DNA from: Hamadaea tsunoensis DSM 44101
Lineage (GTDB): Bacteria > Actinomycetota > Actinomycetes > Mycobacteriales > Micromonosporaceae
Length of the DNA: 64,000 bases
Direction of reading: 5' to 3'
NCBI RefSeq assembly: GCF_000428945.1
Contig: NZ_AUAX01000033.1
Coordinates: forward strand, 1-64,000
In this document: positions 61,517 through 64,000 of the stretch, piece after piece
Layout: every line of letters begins with the position of its first letter
Numbering within the stretch: the stretch's first letter is position 1
Notes under the pieces: model-generated
What the model was told of the DNA's origin: nothing
The model's input: only the letters and a program-made list of their open reading frames with translations
The model's database searches: none
Program-made: the position numbers and the translations under genes

Positions 61517-62159
61517 GCCGCCACGGATGCCCCTCGACCAGCGGCCGGCCCGCCGGCGCGTCCTCCCAGCTCTCCTGCCGCCCGAAGACGGTCAGGTCGA
61601 GCGCGTGGTAGCTGGTCATCAGCGCCTCGACACCCCGCCCCGTGGTCCAGTACGTCTCGTAGACGTCCTCGCCGTCGCGCAGGTAACAGGCGATGAATCC
61701 GAAATCGCGGCCGGCCGCCAGCGCCGGATCCGACCCGTACGCCGAGTACCACGGGAACTCGTACCGCATGAACTCGGCGAACGGGGCGCTCTCGGCGTAC
61801 GGGCCCTGGGCGAAGACGGCGTAGGTGACGTCGCGGGCGTGCAGGTAGTCCAGCGGCGCCATGTGGCAGGTCGAGAACGTGCAACCCTCGCACTGCTCCT
61901 CGAACGGCGCCCCGTCGTGCCACATGTGGAAGTACGCGATCAGCATCCGCCGGCCCTCGAACACGTCCAGCAGCCGGGTCTCACCCTTCGGCCCGGTCAC
62001 CGACACGTCCGGCACCCGGGTCATCGGCAGCCGCCGGCGGGCGGCCGCGATCGCGTCGCCTTCCCGGGTGTGCGCCTTCTCGCGTACCAAGAGCTCGTCG
62101 CGTTGGCGCAGCCATTCGTCGCGGTCGACGACCAGGGGCAGGGCGGTGGGTTCGGTCAT
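61473..62159 (-). CDS. DUF899 thioredoxin-like protein
   Basis: 228 residues from ATG at 62159 (GGAAGGAGA upstream). Family hallmarks: LREGDAIAAARRRLPM-like start, LLDVFEGRRMLIAYFHMWH, and the Cys motif EQCEGCTFSTCHMAPLDYL, which looks like a CxxC redox site; then YGSDPALAAGRDFGF. DUF899 proteins are predicted peroxiredoxin/thioredoxin-like oxidoreductases. It is divergent from an ECF sigma factor, with a palindrome between; it is a plausible target of that sigma factor. Confidence 0.87.
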   Translation of the reverse strand: MTEPTALPLVVDRDEWLRQRDELLVREKAHTREGDAIAAARRRLPMTRVPDVSVTGPKGETRLLDVFEGRRMLIAYFHMWHDGAPFEEQCEGCTFSTCHMAPLDYLHARDVTYAVFAQGPYAESAPFAEFMRYEFPWYSAYGSDPALAAGRDFGFIACYLRDGEDVYETYWTTGRGVEALMTSYHALDLTVFGRQESWEDAPAGRPLVEGHPWRLNGRPTAQWSRLSA

Positions 62160-62225
62160 GAGTGGTCTCCTTCCAAGACACAAGTACCGACCAGGCACCA
62201 GTACCGACGACACCACCGGCTCGAA

Positions 62226-62244
62226 GTCATCGGTCACCGATGAC
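62226..62244. promoter_or_regulatory. Palindrome GTCATCGGTCACCGATGAC between DUF899 and the sigma factor gene
   Basis: 9-bp perfect arms with a 1-nt centre, 67 bp upstream of the DUF899 start and 24 bp upstream of the sigma factor start. Likely operator for both genes. Confidence 0.65.
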
Positions 62245-62267
62245 GATCACGCCCCGCTATCGTCAAC

Positions 62268-63167
62268 ATGGTCATGGGTGACAACTGGCTGGACGAGGCG
62301 TTCGACCTCCATCGGCGGGAACTGCACCGGCACTGCTACCGGCTGGCCGGCAACGTCCCCGACGCCGACGACCTGCTGCAGGAGACGTTCCTGCGCGCCT
62401 GGCAGGCCCGCGACCGGTTCGAGGGCCGGGCGTCGGCGCGTACGTGGCTGTACCGGATCGCCACCAATGCCTTCCTCGACGCCCGCAAGTCGACCGCCCG
62501 CCGCACCGTCCCGAGCGGCGATCCGCTGGAATGGTCGGCCGAGCTGGGTCCCTACCCGGACGCCCTGATCGGCCCGGACACCGACCTCGGCGCCCGCGAG
62601 ACCGTCGAACTCGCGCTCATCGCGGCGCTGCGCTTCCTGCCGCCGCGCCAGCGTGCCGCCTTCGTACTGCGCGACATCCACGGCTGGACCGCGCGTGAGG
62701 TCGGCGACCTGCTCGGCGCGGCCGTCCCCGCCGTCAACAGCCTCCTGCAGCGCGGCCGCGACACCTTGCGCAGTCACGTGCCCGCCGATCCGGCCGACTG
62801 GCGCCGCCCGCCGCTCACCAGCGCCGACGAGGAGATCCTGCGCAGGTACGCGCAAGCGAGCCGCCCGGCCGAGTTCCGCGCCCTGCTGACCGCCGACGTA
62901 CGCATCACCATGCCGCCGGAGCCGCCCGTCCTGGGGATCGCAGCGGTCGCGGAGTTCCTGGGCCGGCCGCTGGACTGGCGTACCGTGCCGTCCTCGGCCA
63001 ACGGGCGGCCGGCGTTGATCAACTATCTGCGTACGCCGGGGGAGAGTGTCTACCGGGGGTTGGTGGTCGACGTGCTGCGGATCGAGGACGGGCGGATCGC
63101 GGAGATCAACGCCTTCGTCGGAGCGGGCCACGTAGCGGCATTCGGCCACATCACGTGGGAAGGCTGA
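62268..63167 (+). CDS. ECF sigma factor with C-terminal SnoaL-like domain (SigG/SigJ type)
   Basis: 299 residues from ATG at 62268 (ATG at 62274 is also possible; neither has a good ribosome-binding site). Region 2: HRHCYRLAGNVPDADDLLQE, GRASARTWLYRIATNAFLDA. Region 4: LPPRQRAAFVLRDIHGWTAR, EVGDLLGAAVPAVNSLLQRG. C-terminal SnoaL domain at about 185-299 (RRYAQASRPAEFRALLTADV; VYRGLVVDVLRIEDGRIAEI). Same plan as the sigma factor at 35.3 kb. Confidence 0.88.
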   Translation: MVMGDNWLDEAFDLHRRELHRHCYRLAGNVPDADDLLQETFLRAWQARDRFEGRASARTWLYRIATNAFLDARKSTARRTVPSGDPLEWSAELGPYPDALIGPDTDLGARETVELALIAALRFLPPRQRAAFVLRDIHGWTAREVGDLLGAAVPAVNSLLQRGRDTLRSHVPADPADWRRPPLTSADEEILRRYAQASRPAEFRALLTADVRITMPPEPPVLGIAAVAEFLGRPLDWRTVPSSANGRPALINYLRTPGESVYRGLVVDVLRIEDGRIAEINAFVGAGHVAAFGHITWEG

Positions 63168-63170
63168 CTG

Positions 63171-63815
63171 TCACGCAGTCGCGCTGACCGACCGCAGCAG
63201 CCGGTCGACTGCCGAGGGGTCACCGATCACGGCGGCCTCGCCCCGGTCGCGGGCGCCCGAAAGCGTCGACGGGTCGGCGAGCAGCGCGCTGAACGTCGCC
63301 GGGTTCGTACGCAGAGACGCCGCCGCCGTCGCGGGCTCGCCGGCCCGCACCTCGGCCCGCCCCGCGGTCAGTTCGACTGTCCATACTCGACCGTCGAGTT
63401 CGACGCGGCACGTCAGCGGGGGTGCCGCCGGGTCGGGCCGGGCGGCGAGGCCCAGGTAGAACATCACGGAGGTCGCGCTGAGCGTGGCCGGCTCCGGCGG
63501 CTGCGGCGCGTCCATGCCCCAGTCGCTCAGCGCGAGCAGGACGGGCTCCAGCTTCCGGCCGCGGGCGGTCAGCTCGTAGACCTGGGGGCCGTCCGCAGGC
63601 GCCGCCGTACGGCTGATCACGCCGTTGTTCTCCAGCTCGCGCAACCGGTCGGACAGCAGGTTCGAACTGATGTTGGGCAGGGCGTGCCGCAGGTCGGAGA
63701 AGCGTTGCGGTGCGAAGTGCAGTTCGCGGACGACCAGCAGGGCCCAGCGCTCACCGACGACGTCGAGCGCCCGGGCGATCGCGCAGATGTCCCGGTAGCT
63801 GCGGCTGGTTGGCAT
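63171..63815 (-). CDS. HxlR-type regulator with C-terminal SCP2-like domain
   Basis: 214 residues from ATG at 63815 (GAGGAGAG upstream). N-terminal HxlR winged helix: YRDICAIARALDVVGERWAL, LVVRELHFAPQRFSDLRHAL, NISSNLLSDRLRELENNGVI. Residues about 120-214 resemble the sterol-carrier-protein 2 fold (RVELDGRVWTVELTAGRAEV, FSALLADPSTLSGARDRGE). The lipid-binding tail suggests effector sensing. It is divergent from an SDR across 110 bp holding a palindrome. Confidence 0.85.
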   Translation of the reverse strand: MPTSRSYRDICAIARALDVVGERWALLVVRELHFAPQRFSDLRHALPNISSNLLSDRLRELENNGVISRTAAPADGPQVYELTARGRKLEPVLLALSDWGMDAPQPPEPATLSATSVMFYLGLAARPDPAAPPLTCRVELDGRVWTVELTAGRAEVRAGEPATAAASLRTNPATFSALLADPSTLSGARDRGEAAVIGDPSAVDRLLRSVSATA

Positions 63816-63860
63816 GACCACTCTCCTCGTCCCGCGGGATCCTAAACCACCGCGTACGCC

Positions 63861-63877
63861 GGTTGTATTTAACAACC
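63861..63877. promoter_or_regulatory. Palindrome GGTTGTATTTAACAACC (likely HxlR operator)
   Basis: 6-bp perfect arms around ATTTA, between the divergent HxlR and SDR genes. A further half-site-like TGGTTAG follows about 15 bp on. Confidence 0.65.
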
Positions 63878-63925
63878 GACTGTGGTTAGTTTAATGCACC
63901 AGACATGATCATTGGGAGGGGAATC

Positions 63926-64000
63926 ATGAGCGGGTTGCTGCTGGAGAAGAAGACCGCGGTGATCTACGGCGGTGGGGGCGCGATCGGCGGGGCCGTCGCC
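63926..64000 (+). CDS. Short-chain dehydrogenase/reductase, N-terminus only (cut by window edge)
   Basis: The first 25 codons from ATG at 63926 (GGGAGGGG upstream) read SGLLLEKKTAVIYGGGGAIG, then GAVA. This is an SDR-type nucleotide-binding strand and Gly-rich loop (GGGGAIGGA). Divergent from the HxlR regulator and probably controlled by it. Confidence 0.75.
   Translation, partial: MSGLLLEKKTAVIYGGGGAIGGAVA

Overview
The window is 64 kb of very GC-rich DNA with dense coding on both strands, strong G/C preference at third codon positions and frequent GTG starts. Tat and Sec secreted hydrolases, an F420-type LLM oxidoreductase, SnoaL-tailed ECF sigma factors and a sortase substrate all point to a filamentous actinomycete. 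The abundance of GCGTACGCG-type words suggests Micromonosporaceae (Actinoplanes or Dactylosporangium type); that family-level placement is inference. It reads as an ordinary chromosomal stretch. I found no rRNA, tRNA, CRISPR array, integrase or insertion sequence.

Layout. 0-7.8 kb: an edge-truncated HNH endonuclease, then a carbohydrate block on the minus strand (GH5 glycosidase with a ricin-type lectin domain, a DeoR/LacI hybrid regulator, a secreted alpha-amylase with two CBM20 modules, a Gfo/Idh/MocA dehydrogenase). 8-13.5 kb: one 1,833-residue single-chain acyl-CoA carboxylase with eukaryote-like domain order. 13.6-18.7 kb: an NTF2-like protein, an LPxTG surface protein, a two-gene RNA ligase / L7/L12-like membrane protein operon, a lamin-tail secreted protein and a MmyB-type regulator. 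18.7-25.3 kb: membrane proteins of unknown function, a SCO6745-family protein and a DHFR-like reductase. 25.3-31.7 kb: a decayed SGNH hydrolase, a BenE transporter with a divergent XRE-cupin regulator, a UvrA-like ATPase and several palindromic repeats. 31.9-36.3 kb: an unrecognised three-gene operon (Tat-secreted protein, small protein, Cys-rich protein), a methyltransferase and an ECF sigma factor. 36.4-40.3 kb: proline catabolism (PucR regulator divergent from proline dehydrogenase and P5C dehydrogenase). 40.4-49.6 kb: a lipoprotein, an amine oxidase fused to a cyclic-nucleotide-binding domain, a phosphotransferase, a methyltransferase, an LLM oxidoreductase operon, an esterase, and a PadR/SDR pair. 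49.6-57.3 kb: a small lectin, an ArsR/SRPBCC operon, a polysaccharide lyase, and an ArsR/MFS operon with two strong operators. 57.3-64 kb: a NarL-type two-component system, a membrane-anchored serine hydrolase, DUF899 divergent from an ECF sigma factor, and an HxlR regulator divergent from an SDR cut by the right edge.

Regulation is unusually legible. Many divergent pairs carry a short perfect palindrome between the starts, and most convergent pairs are separated by long perfect hairpins.

The most interesting unexplained items are: a family of about 146-bp imperfect palindromes (25.6, 28.3 and 45.2 kb) built from four TGATC-headed units with fixed 41/42-bp spacing; the RNA ligase with an AT-hook/ribbon-helix-helix-like N-terminus; the 31.9-33.2 kb operon; and the amine oxidase with a cyclic-nucleotide-binding tail.
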